Below are positions 11,376 through 22,004 of a stretch of DNA of 48,717 nt, piece by piece. How positions within the stretch are numbered: the first letter of the stretch is position 1; each line of letters starts with the position of its first letter. Under the pieces are notes generated by a model, which had not been told where the DNA came from, did not search any database, and saw only the letters and a list, made by a program, of their open reading frames with translations. Origin of the DNA: Rubrivivax sp. (GTDB taxonomy: Bacteria; Pseudomonadota; Gammaproteobacteria; Burkholderiales; Burkholderiaceae_C); the NCBI GenBank assembly GCA_020248945.1, contig JADCGQ010000067.1, positions 1-48,717 on the forward strand, in the 5' to 3' direction. The position numbers and the translations under genes were made by a program.

Positions 11376-12536
11376 TCAGGGGGCTGGCAGCACGAGGCGG
11401 GCTTCGAAGCGGGCCCGGCCGTCTTCGCCGGGCGCTGCCGGCCCGGCCTGGAACTGCGCCGCCACGTCGTGCAGCAGCCGCAACCTCTCACGCACGTTGG
11501 CCAGCGCGATGCCCTGCCCCGGCAGACCCGCCGCGCTGCCCACGGTGTTGACGAGGCTCACCTCGACCTCGCCGCGCCGCCGCCGCGTGCGCAACCACAC
11601 CTCGCCGCCGGCCGGCACGGGCTCGACGCCATGGCGCACGGCGTTTTCGGCCAGCGGCTGCAGCAGCAGCGGCGGCACACGGGCGGCGCCGGCGCGCTCG
11701 TCGATATCCCAGTGCACGACGAGGCGGCGGCCGAAGCGCACCGACTCGATATCGAGGTAGCGCCGAACGAGCTCCAACTCCTCGGCCAGCGTGACCGAGC
11801 TGCCCACCTCGGCCAGCGCGGTACGAAACAGCTCGGCCAGGTCTTCGAGCACGCGTTCGGCGCGCTCGGGGTCGGCGCGCACCAGCGCCACCGCGGTGTT
11901 GAGCGTGTTGAACAAGAAGTGCGGGCGGATGCGCGACTGCAGCTCGGCCAGCCGCGCGCGGCTGTCCTCAGGCTGCCAGGCGCGCGCGCGCAGCGCCAGC
12001 CAGGCCCACAGCAGCGACGCCGCCAGCGCGCCGCCCGCCGCCGCGGCGGCGCCTTGCCAGGCCGAGCCCATCACCAGCCCGATGGCCGCCAATGGCCACC
12101 AAGGCGCCAGCGCAACCAGCGCGCCGAGCAGCATCACCGCCCCTGCCCGCGGCCTGGCCGGCAAGGCGGCCAGCGGCCGGCGCAGCGCGCACACCGTCAC
12201 CAGCCACAGCAGCGTGGCCGCCGTACCGCCGAAGGCCAGCACGGCCTGGCGGGCCATCCACTCGGCCGCATCGGCCGCGCCGGCCAGGGCTACCACGGCC
12301 AGCGCCAGCTGCACCAGCAGCACCGCGCGCAGCGCCAGCGCCGGATGGCACACATCGAAGGCCGCCGTGGCCAGCGCCGCCGCGCGGGCGCGCGCGGCCT
12401 CGTGCTGCTCGGCCAGCGGATCGAAATGGCTGAACTGGCTGGAGGCAGCCGCAGCGGGGCCCGCCGGCGCCGTGTGGGGCCACAAGCTGGCGGGTCGGGA
12501 CGCGGCAGCGTCGGCAGAGGGCGGAGTGGGAACCAT
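11376..12536 (-). CDS. LytS/AlgZ-type sensor histidine kinase
   Basis: A 386-residue inner-membrane kinase. A Pro/Ala-rich N-terminus is followed by about four to five membrane helices (roughly 60-175) without a recognisable periplasmic sensor. The His_kinase domain (PF06580) carries [17 protein letters not shown] with the phospho-acceptor His206. The ATPase part shows [19 protein letters not shown] (N box) and [18 protein letters not shown] (G box). ATG at 12536 is chosen because longer in-frame starts would run into argH on the other strand. It is divergent from argH (88-bp shared promoter region) and pairs with the adjacent LytTR regulator. Confidence 0.9.
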   Translation of the reverse strand: MVPTPPSADAAASRPASLWPHTAPAGPAAAASSQFSHFDPLAEQHEAARARAAALATAAFDVCHPALALRAVLLVQLALAVVALAGAADAAEWMARQAVLAFGGTAATLLWLVTVCALRRPLAALPARPRAGAVMLLGALVALAPWWPLAAIGLVMGSAWQGAAAAAGGALAASLLWAWLALRARAWQPEDSRARLAELQSRIRPHFLFNTLNTAVALVRADPERAERVLEDLAELFRTALAEVGSSVTLAEELELVRRYLDIESVRFGRRLVVHWDIDERAGAARVPPLLLQPLAENAVRHGVEPVPAGGEVWLRTRRRRGEVEVSLVNTVGSAAGLPGQGIALANVRERLRLLHDVAAQFQAGPAAPGEDGRARFEARLVLPAP

Positions 12537-12624
12537 CGGAAGGCGAGGCCAGAGTGGCCGGGATAATACGAAGCCCGACGCCGCAAGCGCGCCGCCACAA
12601 CCCCGCCCCGCGCACCAAGACCCC

Positions 12625-14022
<1,398 letters not shown>

Positions 14023-14028
14023 AGCGGC

Positions 14029-15849
14029 TCACCAGGTGTCGATGAACGGCCGCCGCGGCGGCAGTGGCGCGGCACAGGCCGCCGACAGCACGCGCTGCAG
14101 CCAGGCGCGTGTCTCGGCGGGGTCGATGACCTCGTCGATCTCGCCGTGGCTGGCCATGTTCAGCGCCTGCCCGCGCTCGATGGCCTGCTGCAGCAGGCGC
14201 TGGAACAAGGCCTCGCGCTCGGCCTCGGGCGCGGCCTCGAGCTCCTTGCGAAAGCCCAGCTTCACCGCGCCTTCCAGGCCCATGCCGCCGAATTCGCCGC
14301 TGGGCCAAGCCGCAATGGCCACCGGCGCATGGAACGAGCCGCCCGCCAGCCCCATGGCACCCAGGCCGTAGCCGCGCCGCAGCACCACGGCCGCCACCGG
14401 CACGCGCAGCGCTGCGGCGTTGACGAAGAGGCGCGATGCGTGGCGCACCATCGCCGTCTTCTCCGACTCGGGCCCGACCATGAAGCCGGGTGAGTCGATG
14501 AAGCTCACCAGCGGCAAGCCAAAGGCATCGGCCAGCTGCATGAAGCGCGCAAGCTTGTCGCAGGCCGGCGCGTCGAGCGCGCCGCCCAGGTGGCGCGGGT
14601 TGCTGGCCACCAGCGCCACGGCGCGGCCCTGCAGCCGCGCCAGCGCGGTGATCAGGCCCACGCCGAAGGCGGCGCGCAGTTCCAGCAGCGTGCCGGCGTC
14701 GGCCACGGCCTCGAGAACACGTCGCGGTTCGTACAGGGCATTGCGGTTCGCGGGCATGGCCTCGCGCAGCGAGGCGGGTTCGGCACCCGGCGCGCCGGCC
14801 GGAGCCAGCGGCTGCGTCAGCAGCGACAGCAGCGCCTGCGTGACGCGCACCGCCGCGGCCTCGTCGTCGACGACCACGTCGACGACGCCATTGGGTGCCT
14901 GCACCGCGAGCGGCCCGACGGCATCGGGCTCGACCACGCCCAGGCCGCCGCCTTCGATCATGGCCGGCCCGCCCATGCCGATGCTGGCGCCGCGCACGGC
15001 CACGATGACATCGCAGCAACCCAGCAGCGCCGCGTTGCCGGCAAAGCAGCGGCCGGCCACGACGCCAATGCGCGGCACCACGCCCGACAAGGCCGCGAAG
15101 CGTGCGAAGGTGCCGGTGTGCAGGCCGGCGACACCGGGCCAGTCGACATCGCCCGGCCGCCCACCGCCGCCCTCGGCAAACCACACCACCGTCAGGCGCT
15201 GGCGCGCGGCCACGTCGAGCAGCCGGTCGCTCTTGGCGTGGTTGTTCACGCCCTGGGTACCGGCCAGCACGGTGTAGTCGTAGGCCAGCACCGCCACCGG
15301 CCGGCCCTGCACGGTGCCGGTGCCGCAGACCAGGCCGTCGGCTGGCGTCTGGCGCTGCAGGTCTTCCAGGCTACGGCGGCTGCGCTGCGCCGCCACGGCG
15401 AAGGCGCCGAGCTCGGTGAAGCTGCCGTCGTCCAGCAGATCGGCCAGGTTCTCGCGCGCGCTGCGCAGACCGGTGGCGTGGCGGCGCGCCATGGCCTCGG
15501 GCCGGGCGGCATCGGCCAGCAGCGCGCGGCGGTCGAGCACGCGCTGCAGATCGGCGCGCGGGCCGGTGGCGGCCTCGGGGGCTGGCGCTTCGGCCGCCAC
15601 CGGTGCAGCAGCCAGGCGCCGCAGCCGCAGCAAGGGCTGGCCCTCGGCCACCACCTCGCCCACCGCGGCGTCGACGGTCAGCACCTGCGCCGGCCACGGC
15701 GCCTGCAGCGGCACCTCCATCTTCATCGACTCGAGCAGCAAGAGCACGGCGCCCGCGGCCACCTGCTGCCCTGCCTGCACCTCCACGGCGATGACGCTGC
15801 CCTGCACCGGGGCAATCAGCTTCGAGTCGGCGGCAGCAGGCGGGTTCAC
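14029..15849 (-). CDS. Biotin-carrier / acyl-CoA carboxyltransferase fusion
   Basis: A 606-residue protein joining two parts of a biotin-dependent carboxylase. Residues about 8-77 form a biotinyl domain with ESMKMEV, Lys43 being the expected biotinylation site, and the upstream IAPVQGSVIAVEVQAG turn. A Pro/Ala linker (80-97) leads to a complete carboxyltransferase of the propionyl/methylcrotonyl-CoA type with N- and C-terminal crotonase-like halves: AYDYTVLAGTQGVNNHAKSD, GRCFAGNAALLGCCDVI, GASIGMGGPAMIEGGG, and later LVSFIDSPGFMVGPESEKTA and AVVLRRGYGLGAMGLAGGS. It would move CO2 from carboxybiotin to an acyl-CoA. No biotin carboxylase gene is in the window, so its partner must be elsewhere. 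Acyl substrate unknown. Confidence 0.88.
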   Translation of the reverse strand: MNPPAAADSKLIAPVQGSVIAVEVQAGQQVAAGAVLLLLESMKMEVPLQAPWPAQVLTVDAAVGEVVAEGQPLLRLRRLAAAPVAAEAPAPEAATGPRADLQRVLDRRALLADAARPEAMARRHATGLRSARENLADLLDDGSFTELGAFAVAAQRSRRSLEDLQRQTPADGLVCGTGTVQGRPVAVLAYDYTVLAGTQGVNNHAKSDRLLDVAARQRLTVVWFAEGGGGRPGDVDWPGVAGLHTGTFARFAALSGVVPRIGVVAGRCFAGNAALLGCCDVIVAVRGASIGMGGPAMIEGGGLGVVEPDAVGPLAVQAPNGVVDVVVDDEAAAVRVTQALLSLLTQPLAPAGAPGAEPASLREAMPANRNALYEPRRVLEAVADAGTLLELRAAFGVGLITALARLQGRAVALVASNPRHLGGALDAPACDKLARFMQLADAFGLPLVSFIDSPGFMVGPESEKTAMVRHASRLFVNAAALRVPVAAVVLRRGYGLGAMGLAGGSFHAPVAIAAWPSGEFGGMGLEGAVKLGFRKELEAAPEAEREALFQRLLQQAIERGQALNMASHGEIDEVIDPAETRAWLQRVLSAACAAPLPPRRPFIDTW

Positions 15850-16041
15850 GGGCGGTCTCTGGCGGGAGTGAAGGAGACGAGAGTGTGGCGCGTCGCGCGG
15901 GCAACACGTTCCGGCGGCCGCGCGATGAATGGCTGCAAAGGGCGGTTAGGGGGCCGCTGGCGGCAGATCGAGAGCGGCCGCTCGACGGGTTTGCGCTCGC
16001 CTGCGTCCTTCGGCCCGAAGCGACCCTACGCCCCACCCACT

Positions 16042-16068
16042 CCGTTCGGGCTGAGCCTGTCGAGGCCT
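16042..16068 (+). repeat. Dispersed repeat, copy 1
   Basis: CCGTTCGGGCTGAGCCTGTC followed by GAGGCCT. Near-identical to copies at 16074 and 48198. The unit has TTCG at one end and a CGAA-type sequence at the other, so it can form a short hairpin, like REP elements. Confidence 0.75.
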
Positions 16069-16073
16069 CCCCT

Positions 16074-16100
16074 CCGTTCGGGCTGGGCCTGTCGAAGCCT
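16074..16100 (+). repeat. Dispersed repeat, copy 2
   Basis: Directly repeated five bases after copy 1, same orientation, differing by two bases (GGGCTGGGCCTGTCGAAG in the core). Confidence 0.75.
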
Positions 16101-16314
16101 CGCGCAGTGCAAACACTCGCTCCCGAAGCAGCCTGCCGGCGACGTCACGGTTGGATTGGGGACGAAAGGCGCGTGGCATGACACCGCGCAGCCCGTGGGC
16201 TCGTACCTTTCGGGAATCGGTTGTCGCGGGCGAGGGCAAGGTCGACAGTGCGCCCGGTCTCGCTTCGTGGGTCCTGCACGGCACAGGCGAACTCGTCCAT
16301 TTGCAGGAGCCCTC

Positions 16315-17838
16315 ATGCACGTTTCCTTGTCCATCCGCGCTGCCGCTGTCGGCGCACTGGTTCTCAGCCTCGCCGCTTGCGGAGGCGGAGAGTCGTCCAC
16401 CACCAGCGTCGTGCCGCGGCTCGACGAATCGAGCTGCCCGTACAAGCTCGATCCGAGCCAGACCCTCGGTAACTCCGTGCGCTGTGGCGTGATGGTCGTT
16501 GCGCAGGATCGGCGCGCCCCGGCCGGGGCAACGGTCAGCGTGCCGTTCATCGTGTTCAAGTCGGCGGGCTCCAGCCTGGCGCCGGTGATCTATCTGACCG
16601 GCGGGCCGGGAGAGGACTGGGGTGACACCGTCAGCCAGGTGAAGCTCGGCTCCAGCCCGGGCTTTGTAGGTGGAGCGAAGCTGCCGCGTGACGAGGTGCT
16701 GATCGAGCAGCGGGGGGCGTTGTTGACCAAGCCGGCGTTGGCCTGCAGCGAAGTGCCGTGGGGTGCCGCGATGTTCCGCGACTTCAAGGCGGCGCTCACG
16801 AGCACGGTGGCCACGGTCAAGGGCTGCGCCGAGGGATGGCTGGCCAAGGGCGTGCAGCCGCAGGCCTTCACCACCGACGACCTGGCTGCCGACGTCAACG
16901 ACCTGCGGGCGCTGCTCGGCTACGACAAGGTCGTGCTCAATGGCGTGTCTTACGGAACGATGTGGGCCCTGGCGGTGCTGCGCGATCATCCCGGCACGGT
17001 GGACCGCATGGTGCTGGACTCGGTGGTGGCGCAGTCGGTGCCGCCCTTCAAGTCAGGGCCCAAGGGCTTCGACGATTCGCTTATGGCCGTCTCGGCGGCT
17101 TGTGCCGCGCAACCGGCCTGCGCAGCCGCTTACCCGGGCCTCGACGCCCGCCTGTTAGCGTTGTTCGGGCAGCTGAACAGCACGGTGGTGCCTTGGACGC
17201 TCGGACCGGGTGGCCAGTTGTCCCCTGCTGTGGCAGCAGGCGTCTTGTTCACCGTCGCACAGTTCTTGCCGGAAAACGTTCCTGACGCTGTCACGCTGCT
17301 CGAAAGCTTGGTGTCGGGCGAGTTGCGGGTCAATGGGTTGAACAATGTCACGCAGGAGCAGATCGTGGCCTTGGCTCGTCTGGCGTTCGATGACTTGGCT
17401 GGTCCGGTCGCAGGGCAGTACTTGTCCATCGTGTGCGCCGATAACGCCACGGCCTCCGCGGACGAACTGAAGGCTGCCGTGGCCCAGGTGAGACCGGCGC
17501 TGCAGCCGGTCGCGCAGGGCCAGTTGGAGTCCCTGGTGGCGCATTGCGGTGCTTGGCCGTATCGCAAGGACCTGCCGGCAAAGAGCTTTGCACCCGTGGT
17601 CAGCAACGTGCCGACGCTCATCCTGTCTGGAGACCTGGATCCGTCCACGCCGCCGGTGTGGGCGCAGGAGGTGGCCAAGACACTGTCTGGCAGCACCTGG
17701 GTGCGCTTCCCGGCCCGATCGCACTCGGTGCAGACCTCGAGCGAATGCGCAACCGGGTTGGCGCAGGCCTTCATGGCGGGGAAGACCATCGACCCGGCAT
17801 GCGCCGCCGCCGAGACCTTGAAGTTCACGTTGCCCTGA
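16315..17838 (+). CDS. Secreted lipoprotein alpha/beta hydrolase (TAP-like)
   Basis: A 507-residue protein with a lipoprotein signal: hydrophobic ALVLSLAAC with lipidated Cys22 followed by GGGE. The mature part is an alpha/beta hydrolase: oxyanion-side motif YLTGGPGEDWG, nucleophile Ser212 in NGVSYGTMWAL, Asp442 in ILSGDLDPSTPP and His470 in RSHSVQ. The C-terminal part around Asp and His matches the TAP-like C-terminal domain of tripeptidyl-aminopeptidase and prolyl-aminopeptidase relatives. It therefore probably hydrolyses peptides or esters at the cell envelope. Several cysteine pairs (SCPYK/VRCGV, SAACAAQPACAA) suggest disulfides. CAGGAG supports the ATG. Its codon use looks less GC-biased than the flanking housekeeping genes. 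The patatin gene follows 131 bp downstream on the same strand. Confidence 0.87.
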   Translation: MHVSLSIRAAAVGALVLSLAACGGGESSTTSVVPRLDESSCPYKLDPSQTLGNSVRCGVMVVAQDRRAPAGATVSVPFIVFKSAGSSLAPVIYLTGGPGEDWGDTVSQVKLGSSPGFVGGAKLPRDEVLIEQRGALLTKPALACSEVPWGAAMFRDFKAALTSTVATVKGCAEGWLAKGVQPQAFTTDDLAADVNDLRALLGYDKVVLNGVSYGTMWALAVLRDHPGTVDRMVLDSVVAQSVPPFKSGPKGFDDSLMAVSAACAAQPACAAAYPGLDARLLALFGQLNSTVVPWTLGPGGQLSPAVAAGVLFTVAQFLPENVPDAVTLLESLVSGELRVNGLNNVTQEQIVALARLAFDDLAGPVAGQYLSIVCADNATASADELKAAVAQVRPALQPVAQGQLESLVAHCGAWPYRKDLPAKSFAPVVSNVPTLILSGDLDPSTPPVWAQEVAKTLSGSTWVRFPARSHSVQTSSECATGLAQAFMAGKTIDPACAAAETLKFTLP

Positions 17839-17969
17839 GGGCGCGGTCGGACCCGGGCGGGGTCCAACGCGCGTACCGCGCTGGGCCCAGCAGCGTGTCG
17901 GCCGCAATCGCTTACGATGTTTAGGTGCCGCCGTTCACAGTGTTTCGGTTTCTTCTCAGGGGGTTGCAG

Positions 17970-20267
17970 ATGCTGCGGCGATGGTTGATGCCATCGGCTG
18001 CGGCTGCGGCTGCGGCGGTGACGGCGCTCTGCCTCGCCAGCGGCCCCGTTCTGGCGGCCGCGGGCGCTATGCCAACCCAGGCGCACCCCAGCGTACCCAG
18101 CGCACAACCAGTCAGGCCGAAGATCGGCCTCGTGCTCTCAGGCGGCGGGGCTCGTGGCCTCGCCCACATCGGTGTGTTGCAGGTGCTGGAAGAACTGCGC
18201 GTGCCCGTCGACATCGTGGTCGGCGCGAGCTTCGGCGCCATCGTCGGGGGCGCGTATGCGAGCGGTGCCGACGTGGCCGAACTGGAGAAGCTCGTGTTGG
18301 CCACCGACTGGGCCGTCGTGCTTCAAGACCGCCCTCCGCGAGACGAGCTCAGCTTCCGCCGCCGCCAAGACGACACGCTCGTGTCGTCTCGGCTGTACTT
18401 TGGCGTCACGCGTGACGGGCTGGCGCTGCCGAGCAGTGCTTTCACGAGTACGGAAGTGGAGCAGCTGCTGCGGCAGATGGCGCCCACATCGGCATTCGTC
18501 AAGGTCGAGGAGCTGCCGTTGACCTATCGCGGCGTGGCCACCGACATGCTCACCGGCGAAATGGTTGTACCGACGGGCGTGCCGCTGTTTGCCGCCATGC
18601 GTGCGTCGATGTCGGTGCCCGGTGTGTTCACGCCGGTCACCTTGGATGGCCGCATCCTCGGCGACGGGGGCCTGGTCAGCAACCTGCCCGTGAGACTGGC
18701 GCGAGACCTGGGCGCCGACATCGTGATCGCAGTCAACCTGGGCACGCCGCTCGGGGGGCCGGACTCCATCACGACTGCCTTGGGCATGGCCCAGCAGATG
18801 ATCAACATCCTGACCGAGCAGAACGTCCAACAGTCGCTGCGCGAGCTGCGGCCTCAGGACGTGCTCATCGTGCCGGATCTGGCAGGGCAGGACGCGCTGG
18901 ACTTTGCCCAGGCGCGGCGCAGCATTGCCGCCGGCGTTGCCGCAGCGCGGGCGCAGGCGCAACGGCTGCAGACTCTGGCCGTGGAGCCCAGCGCCTATGC
19001 GGCCCACCGTGAACATCGTGTGGCCGCCACGTTGGCCGCAACGCAGTCGGTGCCCGTCGTCGGTTCGATTCGGGTGGAAGCGACCGATGCACAAGTCCTG
19101 CGTGTTCCCATCGCGCGGCCTGGTGCGCTGAAACCGGGCGAGCCGCTGACGCCGGCCGCCCTCAGTGCGGCTGCAGCACGGCTGAAGCGTGATGTCGAGG
19201 CCGAGCGCGTCGATGCCTTGGTCACGGGCACGGGGCCCATTCGGGACGTGGTGCTGTTGCCGGTCTCGTCGCCCTTCGGCTTGTCGCGCTCGCGGCTGGG
19301 CTTGGAGTTGGAGAGCGACTTCGACGGCACGAACCAGTTCACGATGTCGGGCTTGTACACACGAGGAGGGATGAACGCGTGGGGAGCGGAGTGGCGCACC
19401 CTGGCCCGCGTCGGCGCGGTCGGCCAACTGCAGACCGAGTGGCACCAGCCCTTGGGGCTGGCGTCGCCATGGTTTGTCGATGGAGTGCTGGACTACAAAG
19501 GGTACGAAGTCACGTTGTACGAGAACCTGGAGCCCGTTGCCGGCGTAGGACTGCGAACTGCGAGCGCGTCCATCGCGTTGGGACGACAGGTAGGTGACAT
19601 TGGCAGCTTCCGCTTGGGTGCGCGCTACCGATGGGGTCGCGGCAAGGTGGTATTGCCAGGATTCGAGCCGGTTTCGCTTAACCTGTTCCTTGAAGCCGAT
19701 CGGTCTGCGTTTTACGAGCTCACGCTCGACACGCTGGACTCCCTCGGGTACCCCAGCAGCGGCTACCTTCTCTCCGCGTCGGGCGAATACGCCCTGCGGT
19801 CTGGAGAGACAACCAACCGCTTGTATAGCTCGCGTTATGAAGGCTTGTATGCGGCGTCTTCTGGCGACTGGTCCGGCCACCTGTACGCCGCTGGCATCCG
19901 CTCCAGCGCCGACGGATACATTCAGCCGCTGGCACTTGGCGGCTTCCTGCGCCTGTCCGGCGCGCCGTTGAACTCCATCTTCTCTGACCAGGCCGTGTTG
20001 GCCCGGACGGTCTTTGCGCGAAGGGTGGGCAGGCTGCCGGCACTGGCTGGCGGCGCCGTTCGCATCGGGTTCTCGCTGGAGGCCGGCTGGGCCAAGGGTG
20101 CAGCGTCGGTGTCGGACCGTTCCACCTTCTATGGCGGGTCGGTGTTTGTGCAGACCGAAACCCGCATGGGGCCGATTTACCTGGCGCTCGGCAGTACCCG
20201 GGGCGCGGGTACCGCGGTCTATCTGTTTCTAGGACCGGTGCTCCTGCCTTCAGGCCTGCTGCGTTGA
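17970..20267 (+). CDS. Patatin-like phospholipase with outer-membrane barrel (type Vd-like)
   Basis: A 765-residue exported protein. After a signal peptide ending near VLAAAG, the patatin domain has GLVLSGGGARGLAHIGVL (oxyanion loop), nucleophile Ser87 in VGASFGAIVGG and catalytic Asp232 in ILGDGGLVSNLPV. A linker with a possible POTRA fold (about 350-435) leads to a C-terminal beta-barrel region (about 440-765) with alternating aromatic strands and a final strand VYLFLGPVLLP, as in bacterial surface-antigen/Omp85 barrels. This order matches PlpD of Pseudomonas, the type Vd autotransporter. It likely exports a phospholipase A to the surface. ATG 17970 is chosen over GTG 17925 because CAGGGGG stands seven bases upstream. 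The 3' end overlaps the XRE gene by 18 bp on the other strand. Confidence 0.9.
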   Translation: MLRRWLMPSAAAAAAAVTALCLASGPVLAAAGAMPTQAHPSVPSAQPVRPKIGLVLSGGGARGLAHIGVLQVLEELRVPVDIVVGASFGAIVGGAYASGADVAELEKLVLATDWAVVLQDRPPRDELSFRRRQDDTLVSSRLYFGVTRDGLALPSSAFTSTEVEQLLRQMAPTSAFVKVEELPLTYRGVATDMLTGEMVVPTGVPLFAAMRASMSVPGVFTPVTLDGRILGDGGLVSNLPVRLARDLGADIVIAVNLGTPLGGPDSITTALGMAQQMINILTEQNVQQSLRELRPQDVLIVPDLAGQDALDFAQARRSIAAGVAAARAQAQRLQTLAVEPSAYAAHREHRVAATLAATQSVPVVGSIRVEATDAQVLRVPIARPGALKPGEPLTPAALSAAAARLKRDVEAERVDALVTGTGPIRDVVLLPVSSPFGLSRSRLGLELESDFDGTNQFTMSGLYTRGGMNAWGAEWRTLARVGAVGQLQTEWHQPLGLASPWFVDGVLDYKGYEVTLYENLEPVAGVGLRTASASIALGRQVGDIGSFRLGARYRWGRGKVVLPGFEPVSLNLFLEADRSAFYELTLDTLDSLGYPSSGYLLSASGEYALRSGETTNRLYSSRYEGLYAASSGDWSGHLYAAGIRSSADGYIQPLALGGFLRLSGAPLNSIFSDQAVLARTVFARRVGRLPALAGGAVRIGFSLEAGWAKGAASVSDRSTFYGGSVFVQTETRMGPIYLALGSTRGAGTAVYLFLGPVLLPSGLLR

Positions 20268-21002
20268 CTGCTTCCGACGCATCGCCGTGAACGCACTCAA
20301 CTCGAAAGAGCGCAGGCCGACGATCAAGGTGTAGCCGGTGCAGGAAGCCCCGGCCTTTGACTGGTCTTCGCGCTGCCGGTGCGCAAACATGGCGGCCAGC
20401 TCACCCACCCGCTGCTGCATCTCTTCCGCTCCGGCGGCCGACAGTTGGCCGTGCACAGTGACCATCGCTTCGCCACGGCCGTCGAAGCCGGCGTCGAAGT
20501 ATTCGTCCAGCACCCGCTTACGCAGGAAATCCATGATGGGCCCTCGCCGGCGCCAGTGAAACCCGCGGCCCACCAACAGCCGGTAACGGTTGCCCGGCGT
20601 CAACTCGATCAAGCCCAGCCGATCCAGCCGCGTGAGTGCGGCCACCACCTCGGCCGGGCTGAGCAAGTAGGAGCCCAGCATCTGCTCGTAGCGCCATTGC
20701 GAGAGACAGCAGATGGCGACCAACAGCAGTTTCGGGTCAGCCACCAGAGCACGCTCTTGTTCGAGGGTCAACTGCGTGAGCTGAGGTGGCGCCTGTGCCG
20801 CGCGCGACAGCAACTCGTCGAACGACAAGCCCGCCGCTGAGCAGATCTGCGCCAGCCGCGACAGGGCCATGTCGCGCTCGCTGAACAGGCGCTTCACGCT
20901 CGACTCGCTCAAGCCGATGCGCTGCCCCAGCGCGCGGTAGGTGATGCCCTGCGCCTTCAGCGCAGCCCGCAACACATCAAAAACATGTGAGATGGAGGTC
21001 AT
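20250..21002 (-). CDS. XRE-family transcriptional regulator
   Basis: A 250-residue protein with an N-terminal Cro/C1-type helix-turn-helix at about 10-65 (ITYRALGQRIGLSESSVKRL, then DMALSRLAQICSAAGLSFDE). The rest (70-250) is a mixed domain with DRLGLIELTPGNRYRLLVGR, resembling a winged-helix-like module, and has no ligand motif I recognise. The ATG at 21002 is the first start giving a compact helix-turn-helix; a longer start at 21059 adds a non-conserved MRYLAFATPP extension. It lies between and opposite to the patatin and barrel-protein genes, overlapping the patatin 3' end. It is a plausible regulator of one of these; this is inference. Confidence 0.82.
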   Translation of the reverse strand: MTSISHVFDVLRAALKAQGITYRALGQRIGLSESSVKRLFSERDMALSRLAQICSAAGLSFDELLSRAAQAPPQLTQLTLEQERALVADPKLLLVAICCLSQWRYEQMLGSYLLSPAEVVAALTRLDRLGLIELTPGNRYRLLVGRGFHWRRRGPIMDFLRKRVLDEYFDAGFDGRGEAMVTVHGQLSAAGAEEMQQRVGELAAMFAHRQREDQSKAGASCTGYTLIVGLRSFELSAFTAMRRKQSTQQA

Positions 21003-21202
21003 GTCGCGATTGTCGTGAGCCGGGAAATCAGGCGGAGTAGCAAAAGCAAGGTATCGCAATTCGCCGCCCTGAAGCTCATGGGCCGGTACGGCTCGAAGGG
21101 AGCTTGGGGTTTATTCCCACCCCTTTCCAGAATGCGCTGCAAGGTTCTCGTCCAAGCATCGAGGACCTCTTCGGTTCACCGCAGCATTTCTGGAGCTACT
21201 TC

Positions 21203-21898
21203 GTGAAAGCATTTTCGTTTTTCCGTCCTGTTCATGAGCACGTCCTCATGTGCTCGGCTTTGTTGCTGAGCGCCACGCTTCCTGTCCTGGCCCAGGACCG
21301 GGAGGGCCTACGCGACCAGGGTTGGTACGTCGGCTACGGCCTGGGGGCTGGACAGTACGGGTTCCGCGCTGGCGACTTCAGCAAGAGCGCCGTGGGGCGC
21401 CTCCTGGGCAGCGCGGGCGACACGGGGGTCAGCGCCAGTGAGTCAGGCGGCGCTTCCAAGCTGTATGGCGGCTACAACCTCAACCGGCTCTTCGGTATCG
21501 AAGCGGCACTGGCTACGGTGGGTGCCACAGAGATCGCATACCGCAACACAGCCACCGGCAAGAACAGGGCCAAAACGGATTACTCCGTCTCCGCGCTCAC
21601 CCTCGCGGGTGTGGCCCGGCACGAGTTCGACAGCGGCTTCGTCGTCATGGGCAAGGCGGGCGTCGCCTTCACGGCTGCGCTCAGCGACTACGTGATCGCG
21701 CAGGACGGAACCTTGCGCACCGATGACCCGGTCAGCGGCGAGACCAACTTCTATTGGGGGCTGAGCGGCGGCTACAAATTCACACCGCGCTGGGCGCTGA
21801 TGCTCGACTACGACAACTTCGGTACGGCCGGAGATGCCAAGCAGACCGGCCGCGCCAAGGTGCAAACGCTGATGGCCAGCGTGCAGTACCGCTTCTGA
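21203..21898 (+). CDS. Outer-membrane beta-barrel protein (OmpA/OprF-barrel type)
   Basis: A 231-residue protein started at GTG 21203, which has TGGAG seven bases upstream and places a good signal peptide at the N-terminus (VLMCSALLLSATLPVLAQ). The mature part begins DREGLRDQGWYVGYGLGAGQ and shows repeated amphipathic strands, ending in the aromatic C-terminal strand MASVQYRF needed by the BAM machine. Strand motifs such as FYWGLSGGYKFTPRWALMLD fit the eight-stranded OMP_b-brl family (PF13505). Its ligand or role is unknown. A longer ATG start at 21104 would bury the signal peptide and is rejected. Confidence 0.85.
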   Translation: MKAFSFFRPVHEHVLMCSALLLSATLPVLAQDREGLRDQGWYVGYGLGAGQYGFRAGDFSKSAVGRLLGSAGDTGVSASESGGASKLYGGYNLNRLFGIEAALATVGATEIAYRNTATGKNRAKTDYSVSALTLAGVARHEFDSGFVVMGKAGVAFTAALSDYVIAQDGTLRTDDPVSGETNFYWGLSGGYKFTPRWALMLDYDNFGTAGDAKQTGRAKVQTLMASVQYRF

Positions 21899-22004
21899 TC
21901 CACCTCGTGGGGCGGCATGGGCAGTCGCATTAGAGAGTCGTCACCGACCGCCAGGTACCCCCCATCCGACGAACGAGTCGCGCCACCTCCGGACGTAAAG
22001 CACC

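Larger units (their letters stand above)
15850..16314. other. Intergenic region with dispersed repeats
   Basis: 465 bases between the carboxyltransferase fusion (minus) and the lipoprotein gene (plus). It contains two tandem copies of a dispersed repeat (16042-16100) and, at its right end, CAGGAG five bases before the lipoprotein start. No credible protein or RNA gene was seen. Confidence 0.7.

Noticed and set aside
10272..12566. Long plus-strand open frame across the two-component genes
   Set aside because: Its sequence mirrors the real response-regulator and kinase genes; no domain and no ribosome site.
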